64,000 nucleotides of DNA from JACKII01 sp041687435 (GCA_041687435.1 JAWLBX010000002.1:186001-250000), one strand, 5' to 3'; shown: positions 1 to 8,500, numbered from the stretch's first letter. Numbers and translations are program-made. The notes: generated by a model not told the origin, from the letters alone.

Positions 1-1281
1 GCTCGCCGAGGCTGCTGCGGGAGAAAGATGTAATGCCAAGCGGCGGTGCGGTTCGGCAAGGGTGTTGCGCACCAACACGCGCAAGCCGGCCAGAACCGCC
101 TGGCAGAGGCCGCCGCTCTCAAGCCGGCTGGAGAGCGGCGGTGCGATATGGCTTCGGGAAAATGCGTACAGGCCGAGAGGGTCGAACCCTGGGTTGAAGT
201 GCAGGGTCGCGGGGTCTTCGGCGAATGCTGCCCGCAGATGCTGAATGACCATCGCCTGCTCCGCCCGCCCATCCATGCGCAGGAAATCGGCGACAACGGC
301 GCCGGCCGCCTGGCGCAACCGCACCTGCCGCGCCAGTTCCACCGCGGCCTCCTGGTTTGCCAGTTGGCGGATGGCGCCGGCACGGCCATGGGCGCGGCCT
401 GAGTCCACATCCGCGGTCCAGCAGGCACGGGTGTGTTCGAGCCACAGCGTGCCGCCGGACGCCAGCGGCAATTCCGGTCCAAGCGCCAAGGCCATGGCTT
501 CATCGCCGCCATGGGCAGCAAAAGGGTCGGCGGTGTCGAGCAAAACCGTGATCGGTTCGGAGGGCACCCAGTTCTGTACCGCAGCGCGAACGGCCGCGTG
601 TGCCCGCGCATCGCCGGCGGTCACGGTCAACGCGTCCGTACCAGGACGTTGCAGCAGCAGGGCTTCGGGCAGGGGCCGGGCATCGAGCAAGAGACCAAGG
701 CCGCTTTCCTGACAGAGCGCCTGCCAGACAGCGCGGTGCCGGTCCAGTTCGCCCAACAGCAGGTCCGGAGTCGCGGCAAGATGGCTGGCTGCGGCGCGCA
801 CAATCATGCCTTCGCCTGGCTGAAGCGCCCGCACGACGATGCCTTGCAGTGGGCCCGCCGCAGCGCTCGGCAACTGCCGCGAGGCGCTGACACCTGGATA
901 GGTGGGCGTATAGATCAGATAGCGGCCGACCAGACGGATGGCCGGAGTCAAGGTCAGGCGCTTGCCATCTTCCGGCATGCGCTTCACCTGGGCGAGCAGG
1001 CGCTGTCCTTCATTTGGCGCGCGCCCGCGAGCCCGACTGAGGTCCAGAAACCCTTCGCTGCCCTGATGATCGGTAGCGACGAACGCCCCACGCAGTTCGG
1101 GCGCCAGGCGGATAATCCGCACGGCAAACACTGCGCCGACCCGGTTCGGGCGGTCCGGCCAGTGCCAATCCAGCCCCCAGACCTTTCCGCCGCGCAGCGT
1201 CGCTGCCCGCCATTCGCCCGGCGATGCCGTCAGAACGATCGAGTCCGCTGGCGGCAGGCGGAAGGGCTCGCCCTCTACCAC
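1..1281 (-). CDS. rng: Ribonuclease E/G family protein, 3' end cut by the window edge
   Basis: Endoribonuclease of the RNase E/G family, acting in RNA processing and turnover. Reading leftward from a GTG at 1281, the frame stays open for 427 codons to the edge. The N-terminal half has the S1-like region of this family (around 'VKRMPEDGKRLTLTPAIR'). The metal-binding aspartates of the DNase I-like core are recognisable as D291 in 'TADVDSGRAHG' and D332 in 'AGAVVADFLRM', a spacing close to that of D303 and D346 in E. coli RNase E. The GTG overlaps the last codons of maf, so translation is probably coupled. No long acidic or basic C-terminal scaffold is visible before the cut, so this resembles the short RNase G-like form. 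Family is fairly sure; E versus G is inference. Confidence 0.82.
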   Translation of the reverse strand, partial: MVEGEPFRLPPADSIVLTASPGEWRAATLRGGKVWGLDWHWPDRPNRVGAVFAVRIIRLAPELRGAFVATDHQGSEGFLDLSRARGRAPNEGQRLLAQVKRMPEDGKRLTLTPAIRLVGRYLIYTPTYPGVSASRQLPSAAAGPLQGIVVRALQPGEGMIVRAAASHLAATPDLLLGELDRHRAVWQALCQESGLGLLLDARPLPEALLLQRPGTDALTVTAGDARAHAAVRAAVQNWVPSEPITVLLDTADPFAAHGGDEAMALALGPELPLASGGTLWLEHTRACWTADVDSGRAHGRAGAIRQLANQEAAVELARQVRLRQAAGAVVADFLRMDGRAEQAMVIQHLRAAFAEDPATLHFNPGFDPLGLYAFSRSHIAPPLSSRLESGGLCQAVLAGLRVLVRNTLAEPHRRLALHLSPAAASAS

Positions 1282-1853
1282 CGGTAACCAGCTCCGCGCA
1301 ACAGTGCTGCCGTCTCGAACAGCGGCAGGCCGACGACGTTGGAGTACGAGCCGCCGATCCAGGCGACGAACGTGGCGGCGAGGCCTTGAATGGCATATCC
1401 ACCCGCCTTGCCCCGCCACTCGCCGCTGGCGAGGTAGCGGCGGATTTCATCCCGGTCCAACCGCTTGAACCGCACATCGGTGACGACCAGACGTTCGGTC
1501 AGGCTGCCATCCGGCGCGATCAGGGTGACGCCGCCATAGACGCGATGCCGCCGCCCGCTCATCAGGGCGAGGCACCGCTGCGCCTCCTGCTCCGTCTCCG
1601 CCTTAGGCAGGATGCGGCGGCCGACACCGACCACGGTGTCGGCTGAAAGGGTGAACGCGCCCGCCTGCGCCACCGCCCGCCCTTTTGCCACCGCAAGACG
1701 GGCCGCAAGCTCGCGCGGTTTCTCCTCCTTCAGCGGGGCCTCGTCGATGTCGGCAGGGTGGATCGCATCCGGCGCGATACCGATCTGTGCCAGCAGGTCG
1801 ACACGCCTGGGCGAGGCGCTGGCCAGGATGAAAAACGCAGAAGCTTCACTCAT
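1275..1853 (-). CDS. maf: Maf-like nucleoside triphosphate pyrophosphatase
   Basis: Maf/HAM1-fold nucleotide pyrophosphatase, expected to hydrolyse non-canonical or pyrimidine nucleoside triphosphates to monophosphates. The protein is 192 aa, normal for the family. It opens with the substrate-binding signature 'LASASPRRVDLL', followed by 'SADTVVGVG' with the catalytic Asp region, 'SGRRHRVYGGVTL', and the C-terminal 'KAGGYAIQGLAATFV' and 'GSYSNVVGLPL'. The start at 1853 is chosen because its ATG overlaps the TGA of the upstream phosphatase gene in an ATGA arrangement. A longer frame to 1967 exists but would run through that gene. The downstream RNase gene starts inside its last codons. In many alphaproteobacteria infA sits just upstream of maf; here it does not. 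Confidence 0.93.
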   Translation of the reverse strand: MSEASAFFILASASPRRVDLLAQIGIAPDAIHPADIDEAPLKEEKPRELAARLAVAKGRAVAQAGAFTLSADTVVGVGRRILPKAETEQEAQRCLALMSGRRHRVYGGVTLIAPDGSLTERLVVTDVRFKRLDRDEIRRYLASGEWRGKAGGYAIQGLAATFVAWIGGSYSNVVGLPLFETAALLRGAGYRW

Positions 1854-2284
1854 CGAATTGGGAATTTTTCCAGAATGCGGTCGCGCAGGTAATCGCGGAC
1901 AGAGCGGTAGGCATCCAGCCGCCGTTCGCGATTTCCGTATTCGGCGGTGGCGTCGGTCGTCGGCCAAAAGGCAACCTTGATGGCTTGCGCGTGGGAAAAC
2001 TCAATGGCCCGGAACTGCGCCGCGGGGGCCAGCGCGACGATCATGTCGAAATAGCTATTGTCCAACTCGTCAAACGTCTTGGCCTTGTGACGCGAAAGGT
2101 CGATGCCGACCTCCCCCATCACCGCAACTGCGAACGGATCGGGTGTGCCAGCGCGCAGGCCGCAGGAATCCGCATAAATCCGCCGACCGCAAAAATGCTT
2201 CATCCAGGCCTCCGCAATCGCGGAGCGCACCACGTTCCTTTCGCAGGCGAACAGGACAGCGCTAACAGGAAAATCCGTGGGCAA
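1850..2284 (-). CDS. Low-molecular-weight protein tyrosine phosphatase / arsenate reductase-like protein
   Basis: A 144-aa protein of the low-molecular-weight phosphotyrosine phosphatase superfamily. The N-terminal P-loop is 'CERNVVRS', which keeps the CX5R core with its nucleophile Cys and Arg, and the Asn of the usual C-x-G-N-x-C-R-S loop. It lacks the second Cys of that consensus. Near residues 95-110, 'WPTTDATAEYGN' contains acidic residues, but the typical D-P general-acid motif is not obvious. The gene lies between a UPF0262 gene and maf, its usual conserved neighbourhood in alphaproteobacteria. The substrate is unknown: arsenate reduction and protein dephosphorylation are both possible family activities, and nothing here separates them. 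Confidence 0.82.
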   Translation of the reverse strand: MPTDFPVSAVLFACERNVVRSAIAEAWMKHFCGRRIYADSCGLRAGTPDPFAVAVMGEVGIDLSRHKAKTFDELDNSYFDMIVALAPAAQFRAIEFSHAQAIKVAFWPTTDATAEYGNRERRLDAYRSVRDYLRDRILEKFPIR

Positions 2285-2297
2285 CCGCGCCTCCCTC

Positions 2298-2771
2298 TCA
2301 CGCCTTCAAGTGCAGAACGCTGAGCAGCGTGAACAACCGGCGACCGGTGTCCAGATCGACAATGGCCTTGCCGGCAAGGCGGGCGAGCAATAACTGAGTC
2401 CCGTCATTGTGAATGCCGCGCCGGGCCATGTCGATGGTCTCAATCTGCGAAGGGCTGAGGCTGCGGATGGCATCGTAATAGCTTTCGCAGATCGCGTGAT
2501 AGTCCCGGATGATCCGGCGGAACGGGCCGAGCGCCAGGCCGATGATGCGCAAATCCTCGCCCGCCGTGTTCTGCACGCGCAACACCAGCCGGTTGTCGGC
2601 AATTCCCAGGATGATTTGGTACGGTCCTTCCGGCCCGCCGTCGAGGGCGAAGCTGTTTTCGTCCAGCAGGTCGTCGATAGCGACGGCGCGTTCCTGCTCC
2701 AGCTCTGGCCTTCGGCCGCGGCCAAAGGAATCATCGAGAGTCAGGCCGGTAATCCGGGCGCGATCATCCAT
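2298..2771 (-). CDS. UPF0262 family protein
   Basis: A 157-aa conserved protein of the UPF0262 family, whose function is not established. Recognisable features are the N-terminal 'ITGLTLDDSFGRG', a central 'EGPYQIILGIADNRLVL', and a C-terminal helical region 'IETIDMARRGIHNDG' followed by 'VDLDTGRRLFTLLSVLH'. No catalytic motif, signal peptide or membrane segment is visible. The ATG at 2771 lies 13 bases after the hisD stop. A longer reading to 2891 would overlap hisD and starts with low-complexity sequence, so I reject it. Genes of this family commonly follow hisD in alphaproteobacteria, which is why the family call is confident. Confidence 0.88.
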   Translation of the reverse strand: MDDRARITGLTLDDSFGRGRRPELEQERAVAIDDLLDENSFALDGGPEGPYQIILGIADNRLVLRVQNTAGEDLRIIGLALGPFRRIIRDYHAICESYYDAIRSLSPSQIETIDMARRGIHNDGTQLLLARLAGKAIVDLDTGRRLFTLLSVLHLKA

Positions 2772-2784
2772 GCCGCGCCCCAGT

Positions 2785-4083
2785 TCAGTTGCCGCGCAAC
2801 CGCAACGCAACAGACAGTGCGTGCGCGCCCAGCCCCTCGGCCTCGGCAAGGGTAACGGCGGCGGGCCCGATCTGACGGAGCGCCGGCGCATCGCAGCCCA
2901 GCAGCGTTGTCCGCTTCAGGAAGTCATGAAGGCCGAGACCGCTGGAGAAACGAGCGCTGCGGTTGGTCGGCAGCACATGGTTCGGGCCGCCGACATAATC
3001 GCCCACCGCTTCCGGCGTATGCGCGCCCAGAAAGATTGCGCCGGCATGGCGGATCCGGGCAGCAAAAGCGTCGGGCTCCGCCAGCACCAGTTGCAGATGC
3101 TCCGGCGCGATGGCATCGACCAGCGGCAGCGCGTTTTCCAGGGCTGGCACCAGAATGAGAGCGCCATGGTCCCGCCAACTGGCAGAGGCGATTTCGCGCC
3201 GAGGCAATTCCCCCAGCGTCGCCGTCACCGCCGCTTCGACTTGGTCGAGGAGCGCGGCATTGTCCGATATCAGGATGGACTGGGCCGCGGCGTCATGCTC
3301 GGCCTGGGCCAGCAGGTCGGCGGCAAGCCATTCCGGCTGCGCCTCGCCCGCTTCCGCCACCACCAGCACTTCGGACGGCCCGGCGATGGTGTCGATACCG
3401 ACGCGGCCGAAGACGATGCGCTTGGCCGCAGCGACATAGGCGTTGCCGGGGCCGACGATTTTATCGACCGCCAGCACGCTGTCCGTGCCATAGGCCAGGG
3501 CCGCGATGGCCTGGGCGCCGCCGATGCGATAGGCCTCGTTCACACCCGCAACATGGGCGGCGGCCAGCACCAACGGGTTTAGCGTGTTGTCCGGCGTCGG
3601 CACGGCCATGGCAATGCGTTGCACACCGGCCACCTTGGCCGGAATGACGTTCATCAGCACCGAGGACGGATAGGCTGCCGTACCGCCCGGCACGTAGACG
3701 CCGACGCTGTCCAGCGGTGTCCAGCGCAGGCCGAGACGGACGCCGGCATCATCGGTCCAGGCCAGATCCGCCGGCCGCTGCGCCTCATGGAACGCCCGGA
3801 TGCGGGCGGCTGCCAGTTCCAGCGCCTCGCGCTGCTCGCGCGGGGTCGCGGCAAACGCCGCCGCCATCTCCTCCGGCCGGATGCGCACCGTGTCTGCACC
3901 CACGCGGAACCGGTCGAAGCGTTCAGTGTAGGCGAACAGGGCAGCATCGCCCTCCGCCCGCACGGCGGCTACAATATCCGCAGCGGCGCGGTCGGCCACG
4001 GATTCCGTATCGCGCTTGGCGTTCAGAAATTCGGCGAAGCGGCACGCAAAATCAGGATCGGAAGCATCAAGCCGCAACGGCAC
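2785..4083 (-). CDS. hisD: Histidinol dehydrogenase
   Basis: Catalyses the last two steps of histidine synthesis, NAD-dependent oxidation of L-histidinol to L-histidine via histidinal, in the cytoplasm with Zn2+. It is 432 aa, full length. Motifs in order are 'VPGGTAAYPSSVLMNVIPA', 'YRIGGAQAIAALAYGT', 'KIVGPGNAYVAAAKR', 'AGPSEVLVVAE', the zinc-site 'AEHDAAAQS', the catalytic Glu-His pair in 'PEHLQLV', and the C-terminal zinc-site residues in 'AVGDYVGGPNHVLPT' and 'GLHDFLKR'. The start overlaps the end of hisG by 17 bases, so the two are translationally coupled. No other histidine genes occur in the window. Confidence 0.98.
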   Translation of the reverse strand: MPLRLDASDPDFACRFAEFLNAKRDTESVADRAAADIVAAVRAEGDAALFAYTERFDRFRVGADTVRIRPEEMAAAFAATPREQREALELAAARIRAFHEAQRPADLAWTDDAGVRLGLRWTPLDSVGVYVPGGTAAYPSSVLMNVIPAKVAGVQRIAMAVPTPDNTLNPLVLAAAHVAGVNEAYRIGGAQAIAALAYGTDSVLAVDKIVGPGNAYVAAAKRIVFGRVGIDTIAGPSEVLVVAEAGEAQPEWLAADLLAQAEHDAAAQSILISDNAALLDQVEAAVTATLGELPRREIASASWRDHGALILVPALENALPLVDAIAPEHLQLVLAEPDAFAARIRHAGAIFLGAHTPEAVGDYVGGPNHVLPTNRSARFSSGLGLHDFLKRTTLLGCDAPALRQIGPAAVTLAEAEGLGAHALSVALRLRGN

Positions 4084-4750
4084 GGATCGCCTCCCGAAAA
4101 CGCTCGATCCACGCGTTGATCTCCCCAGGCCGGGTCTTCAACGCCGTGCGGTTGACAACCAGCAGCGACGTGATGTCCGCGATATCTTCCACCACTTCCA
4201 GCCCGTTGGCCTTCAGCGTTGCGCCGGTCGAGACCAGATCGACGATGCGGCGGCACAGGCCAAGACTCGGCGCCAATTCCATCGCACCGTTCAACTTGAT
4301 GCATTCCGCCTGCACACCGCGCTCGGCAAAGTGCCGCTTGGTGATGTTCGGATACTTGGTCGCAACCCGGATATGGCTCCAGGTCTTGGGATCGTCGCGG
4401 GCGACCAGTTCCGCCGGTTCCGCAACGGCCAGCCGACAATGGCCGATCTTCAGGTCGAGCGGCGCATATATCTCCGGGAAATCGAATTCCATCAGCACAT
4501 CGCGGCCGCAAATGCCGATATGGGCGGCACCAAAGGCGACAAACGTGGCCACGTCAAAGCTGCGCACGCGCACGATCGAAAGACCGTCCTGATTGGTGGC
4601 AAACCGCAGCGCACGGCTTTTCGGATCGTCAAAGGCGGCCTCCGGTTCGATACCGGCGCCGCGGACCAGCGGCATGGCTTCGTTGAGTATGCGCCCTTTC
4701 GGCAGGGCGAGGATAAGAGGCTCGCGCCCGCTCATGGTGACGACGGTCAT
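4067..4750 (-). CDS. hisG: ATP phosphoribosyltransferase, short catalytic form
   Basis: First enzyme of histidine synthesis, joining ATP and PRPP. At 227 aa it is the short HisG form, which lacks the C-terminal regulatory ACT-like domain of the roughly 300-aa enzyme. In characterised systems the short form needs the HisZ subunit, and no hisZ is present here. Motifs include 'LILALPKGRILNEAMPL', 'FGAAHIGICGRDVLMEFD' and the PRPP-binding 'DLVSTGATLKANGLEVVED'. The ATG at 4750 has an AAGGA sequence seven bases upstream. A second ATG at 4735 is possible. About 60 bases separate it from holB, so a separate promoter or read-through are both possible. Confidence 0.96.
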   Translation of the reverse strand: MTVVTMSGREPLILALPKGRILNEAMPLVRGAGIEPEAAFDDPKSRALRFATNQDGLSIVRVRSFDVATFVAFGAAHIGICGRDVLMEFDFPEIYAPLDLKIGHCRLAVAEPAELVARDDPKTWSHIRVATKYPNITKRHFAERGVQAECIKLNGAMELAPSLGLCRRIVDLVSTGATLKANGLEVVEDIADITSLLVVNRTALKTRPGEINAWIERFREAIRAVAA

Positions 4751-4810
4751 GGGACCATCCTTGTCGTTTAACTTTAAAGGCCTTTACCTAGTCAGCCCGA
4801 CGCGCCGGGT

Positions 4811-5818
4811 CTAGCCCAGCTTCGCCGCAGCCATGAGACGATTGAGCGCCACTTGCCGCCGATCCAGATATACCGCCTCGGTCCGGTCGAACAAATGCAG
4901 CGTGTCAGACCACAGCGCATCCCAGACGGGACCACCCCCGGCAGCACGTGCAGCATCGACCAAGTGCCGGCAAAATCCCTCGGCAAAATGCGCGAAACGG
5001 CCGGCATCCTGGCCCACCATACTGGCCAGCGCCGCGACGGCTTCACCCGAAGCGCGGGCGGGCGCCTGCCAGAACTGATGCAGGGCTTGATGAATTGCAA
5101 TGCCGTCGCTTTCCAGCAACGCCATGCCACGGCCCGGACTGCCATCCGCCAGGGCCGCGGCATCGGCTAGCGCCTGCGGCGTTTCCATCGGCAGCTGCTC
5201 GGCCAGCACGGCTTCCACCTCCGCCACACCCAGCGGCGCAAGGCGCAGCAGCCGGCAACGCGAGCGGATCGTGGGCAACACGCGGGCCATGCTATGGGCG
5301 ACCAACAGCAGCACCGCCCCGGGCGGCGGCTCCTCCAGCAGCTTCAACAGCGCGTTGGCGCCGGTCGGGTTGAGGTCGTCGAGCGCGTCGACAATCACCA
5401 CGCGCCGCCCGCCCTCGCCAGCCGTCTGATGCAGGAACGGGCCAAGGCCGCGAACCGCATCGGCCGGAATTTGCGAGCTGCGCCCCGTCGCGCTGTCGGC
5501 GTCGAGCACCAGCAGGTCGGCATGGCCTTTGGCGGCAATGCGCCGAAACACCGGATTGGCGGCAGGCATGGCCAGGGAGGCGGGAGCCGATGGCACCTCC
5601 GCCTCACCAAACAGTGCGGGGGTTTCGGCCGCGACCGGCCCGCCGCCGCCGGCCAGCAGGAAGCGGGCAAAACGGAAGGCAAGCGTCGCCTTGCCCACAC
5701 CTTTCGGCCCGGTCAGCAACCAGGCATGCGGCAGGCGCTCGCCCGCCACCGCGCCAAGAAGCACAGCCTCGGCCGCGGCATGGCCGATCAGACCGGGGTT
5801 TTGACGTGGCGTCAGCAT
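4811..5818 (-). CDS. holB: DNA polymerase III delta-prime subunit
   Basis: Clamp-loader subunit of the replicative DNA polymerase, a AAA+-fold protein of 335 aa. The N-terminus reads 'GLIGHAAAEAVLLGAVAGERL' then a P-loop 'GPKGVGKATLAFRFA', typical of alphaproteobacterial HolB. 'GRRVVIVDALDDLNPTGANA' carries the Walker B-like region and 'LLKLLEEPPPGAVLLLVAHS' plus 'VLPTIRSRCRLLRL' carry the SRC (sensor/arginine finger) motif of clamp-loader subunits. The ATG overlaps the end of tmk by seven bases, matching the conserved tmk-holB pair. Confidence 0.95.
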   Translation of the reverse strand: MLTPRQNPGLIGHAAAEAVLLGAVAGERLPHAWLLTGPKGVGKATLAFRFARFLLAGGGGPVAAETPALFGEAEVPSAPASLAMPAANPVFRRIAAKGHADLLVLDADSATGRSSQIPADAVRGLGPFLHQTAGEGGRRVVIVDALDDLNPTGANALLKLLEEPPPGAVLLLVAHSMARVLPTIRSRCRLLRLAPLGVAEVEAVLAEQLPMETPQALADAAALADGSPGRGMALLESDGIAIHQALHQFWQAPARASGEAVAALASMVGQDAGRFAHFAEGFCRHLVDAARAAGGGPVWDALWSDTLHLFDRTEAVYLDRRQVALNRLMAAAKLG

Positions 5819-6453
5819 GCGCCAAGCTCCGCAAAGCGGCTTGCCGCCTCCCGCCAGATCGCGGCGGCGACCGCATCGACCGGCTGCATCGCGTCCAGCA
5901 CCCGGCAGCGCACCGGCTCCCGTGCGGCAATCGCCAGGAAAGCCTGGCGGATGGCCTGGTGCCGGGCCAGCGGCCAGCGCTCATACCGGCCGGCGGCACT
6001 GCGCGCCTTGGCGCGGGCCAAGCCATCCGCCGGGTCCAGATCCAACACCAAGGTCAAACCCGGCTCAAGCCCCGCCATCACCGGCGCGGCCAAGGACTCG
6101 ATGACGGCGGGTGGCACTGCCTGCCCGGCGCCCTGATAGGCACGGGTCGAGTCGAGAAATCGGTCGCAGAGCACCCATTCGCCGCGCGCCAATGCCGGGC
6201 GCACCTTGCGGACGAGATGCTGGCGGCGGGCCGCCAGATGCAGCAGGGTTTCGGCGACCGGATCCCACCGCCCGGCCTCGCCTTCCACCAGCAGGCCACG
6301 GATTGCCTCCGCCTCCGGTGTTCCTCCCGGCTCGCGGGTGACCAGGACAGTTTGACCCGCATCGCGCAGGCGATCGGCGAGCAGGGCGATCTGGGTGGTT
6401 TTGCCGGCGCCCTCGCCCCCTTCGAAGGTGATAAACCGGGCCGGGCCGGGCAT
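5812..6453 (-). CDS. tmk: Thymidylate kinase
   Basis: Phosphorylates dTMP to dTDP for DNA synthesis. It is a 213-aa P-loop kinase. The N-terminal 'FITFEGGEGAGKTTQ' is the P-loop, 'VTREPGGTPEAEAIR' is the dTMP-binding segment, and 'CDRFLDSTRAYQG' is the DR(Y/F) motif. The LID region follows around 'AKARSAAGRYE'. Its ATG shares one base with the dacA stop (TGATG), and its end overlaps holB, so dacA-tmk-holB read as one coupled unit. Confidence 0.97.
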   Translation of the reverse strand: MPGPARFITFEGGEGAGKTTQIALLADRLRDAGQTVLVTREPGGTPEAEAIRGLLVEGEAGRWDPVAETLLHLAARRQHLVRKVRPALARGEWVLCDRFLDSTRAYQGAGQAVPPAVIESLAAPVMAGLEPGLTLVLDLDPADGLARAKARSAAGRYERWPLARHQAIRQAFLAIAAREPVRCRVLDAMQPVDAVAAAIWREAASRFAELGAC

Positions 6454-7622
6454 CAGGGCAACACGCGGGAAAGCCAGTGCTGCGTAACCGAAAGCACACG
6501 GCCGACTGGCCCCAACGCACCGACATCCGCCCCGGCGATCAATGGCCGCTCCACCGGCTCGAACCCCGGAGCGGTCACCTGTAGCGTGCCGAGCGTATCG
6601 CCCTTGCGGACCGGTGCCGGGATCGGCGCGTCGTAGCGGATCGTCACCTGCATTTGGCTGCGGGATTGCCGCGGCATGGTCACGGCCAACTTATCCGCCA
6701 GCACCAACGGCACGCTTGCGCGCTCGCCCAGCCAGACCGGCGCTTCCTCTACGAGGCCCTGGGCATTGAAGAGCGTCACACCCTCGAACGAACGGAAGCC
6801 CCACTCCAGCAGACGCTCCGCTTCCCGTGCACGCTGGCTGACGCTATCCAGGCCATTGAGCACCAGCACCAGCCGCCGGTCACCGCGTTTGGCCGACGCG
6901 GTCAGGCCATAGCCGGAAGCCTCCGTGTGGCCGGTTTTCAGGCCATCCGCGCCGATTTCCGCCGACAGGACAGGGTTGCGGTTCTTCTGGGTGATGTCGT
7001 TGTAGGTAAACGTATCTTCCGCAAACAGCGGGTAATATTCCGGGAATTCCTCTATCAGGATCTGGGCCAGTTTCGCCAGATCGCGCGCTGACATGAGATG
7101 GTCTTCCGCCGGCCAGCCGGTTGCGTTCACGAACCGGCTGTCGTTCAGCCCCAACTCGCGCGCGCGGGCGTTCATGTCGGCCGAGAATGCCTCCTCGCTT
7201 CCAGCCAGCCCTTCCGCAACGACAATACAGGCATCGTTACCGGATTGGACGATGATGCCATGCAGCAGGTCGTCCACGCTGACGCGGGTGTCGACCTTGA
7301 CGAACATCTTGGAGCCACCCTTTTGCCACGCCTTCTTGCTGACAGGAAACGTGTCATCCAGGGCCAGAGTGCCGGCCTTCAACCGCTCCAGCACCATCAG
7401 AATGGTCATCATTTTGCTCATGGAGGCCGGCGCGGTCGGCACGTCGGCCTGTTTTCCCATGAGAACGGTGTTGCTCGACAGATCGATCAGATAGGCGAAC
7501 GGCGCCGGCGTATCGATGCCCTGGGCGCGCACCGGCGCCGGCAGTGCTGCAGCCAGGATTGCGAGGAACAGTGAAAGCCAGAGGCCTGATCTAACCTTGT
7601 GCCAACAAATGTGCACCTTCAA
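6453..7622 (-). CDS. dacA: Serine-type D-alanyl-D-alanine carboxypeptidase (PBP5/6 family)
   Basis: Periplasmic penicillin-binding protein that trims the terminal D-Ala from peptidoglycan stem peptides. It is 389 aa with an N-terminal export signal ('LWLSLFLAILAAALPAPVRAQ'). Active-site motifs appear in the expected order: SxxK as 'PASMSKMM', SxN as 'VQSGNDACI', and KTG as 'ADGLKTGHTEASGYG'. The C-terminal PBP5-type beta domain follows. The start at 7622 is TTG with a GAGG sequence six bases upstream; a GTG two codons later is an alternative. The gene overlaps the end of rlpA by 32 bases, so a slightly later start cannot be excluded. Confidence 0.94.
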   Translation of the reverse strand: MKVHICWHKVRSGLWLSLFLAILAAALPAPVRAQGIDTPAPFAYLIDLSSNTVLMGKQADVPTAPASMSKMMTILMVLERLKAGTLALDDTFPVSKKAWQKGGSKMFVKVDTRVSVDDLLHGIIVQSGNDACIVVAEGLAGSEEAFSADMNARARELGLNDSRFVNATGWPAEDHLMSARDLAKLAQILIEEFPEYYPLFAEDTFTYNDITQKNRNPVLSAEIGADGLKTGHTEASGYGLTASAKRGDRRLVLVLNGLDSVSQRAREAERLLEWGFRSFEGVTLFNAQGLVEEAPVWLGERASVPLVLADKLAVTMPRQSRSQMQVTIRYDAPIPAPVRKGDTLGTLQVTAPGFEPVERPLIAGADVGALGPVGRVLSVTQHWLSRVLP

Positions 7623-8472
7623 AACCCACCTCGCGAACTCGCTCCAAGGCCGTCAGTGCCTCGTTGCGATCAGCATAGGGACCGACACGGACCCGGTACA
7701 GCGTACGATCGCCGCGCGCGTATTCGGTAATCAATACAGGGCCCACACTGCGCAGCATGGTGCGCGCCCGTTCGGCATAATCCTCGCTGGAGAATGCCGC
7801 CGCCTGCAGGAACAGCGTACCCGGCGCCCGGGCTTCCGCCACCCGTACCGGCGGCCGTGGCGGCTCCACCGATAGCGGCTTCACCGATTGCGGATTCGTG
7901 TTGAGCGCGCCGATCAGATCGTCCATCTCGCCAACCGAAGCGCCGCTTCGTGCCATCAACGCAATGCGGCGGCTGTGCTCCGGCAGCACCGTCACCTGCA
8001 CGTTTGCGAGGCCCTTTTCGTGCACATCCAGGGCTTCCGCTGCCTTGCGCGAAAGATCGATCACGCGGCCATCGATATAAGGCCCGCGGTCGTTGACCCG
8101 AACGATGATCGCCTTGCCGTTTTCCAGATTTTTCACCCGAACGACGCTAGGCAGTTGCAAAGTCCGGTGCGCGGCGGTGAAGGCGTGCATGTCATAACGC
8201 TCGCCATTCGCCGTCAGCCGGCCATGAAATCCGGGGCCATACCACGATGCCACACCGGATTGGACCAGATCGAACTGCTCCTTCGGCTTGTACCATTGGC
8301 CGGCAATCCGGTAGGGGCGACCGATCTTGTAGCCGGGCTCCAGAGCACGGGCGAGACGAACTGCCGTGTCTTCCGAATTTTCGGCAGAACCGGCGGGCTT
8401 TTGTGGCGGCTGCGAGCTGCATCCTGCCAGCAACAGCGCGACACACACCAACGATACAATCGAACGAAGCAG
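7591..8472 (-). CDS. rlpA: RlpA-like septal ring lipoprotein with SPOR domain
   Basis: Lipoprotein of the RlpA family, which contains septal lytic transglycosylases acting on denuded glycan. A lipobox 'LLLAGC' ends the signal. The double-psi beta-barrel domain follows: 'GVASWYGPGFHGRLTANGE', then 'VRVNDRGPYIDGRVIDLS' with the family Asp. The C-terminal 75 residues form a SPOR domain ('LFLQAAAFSSEDYAERART', ending 'YRVRVGPYADRNEA'). The nearest standard start is TTG at 8451, but that gives a signal without any basic residue. A CTG at 8472 has GGGAG eight bases upstream and restores 'LLRSIVSLVCVALLLAGC', so I place the start there with moderate confidence. ATT at 8460 is another possibility. 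Confidence 0.9.
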   Translation of the reverse strand: MLRSIVSLVCVALLLAGCSSQPPQKPAGSAENSEDTAVRLARALEPGYKIGRPYRIAGQWYKPKEQFDLVQSGVASWYGPGFHGRLTANGERYDMHAFTAAHRTLQLPSVVRVKNLENGKAIIVRVNDRGPYIDGRVIDLSRKAAEALDVHEKGLANVQVTVLPEHSRRIALMARSGASVGEMDDLIGALNTNPQSVKPLSVEPPRPPVRVAEARAPGTLFLQAAAFSSEDYAERARTMLRSVGPVLITEYARGDRTLYRVRVGPYADRNEALTALERVREVGFEGAHLLAQG

Positions 8473-8480
8473 GGCTAGAT

Positions 8481-8485
8481 CTCCC
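8481..8485 (-). promoter_or_regulatory. Ribosome binding site favouring a CTG start for rlpA
   Basis: GGGAG read on the minus strand, eight bases before a CTG at 8472-8470. The TTG at 8451 lies 29 bases away, too far for this site to serve it. An in-frame TAG at 8486-8484 overlaps the site and bounds how far upstream the gene can start. This is the main evidence for the rare CTG start. Confidence 0.45.
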
Positions 8486-8500
8486 TATTGCCAAAGGTAG

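Noticed and set aside
433..1287. A 284-codon plus-strand open frame
   Set aside because: It is antisense to the RNase E/G-like reading frame, which carries recognisable catalytic motifs.
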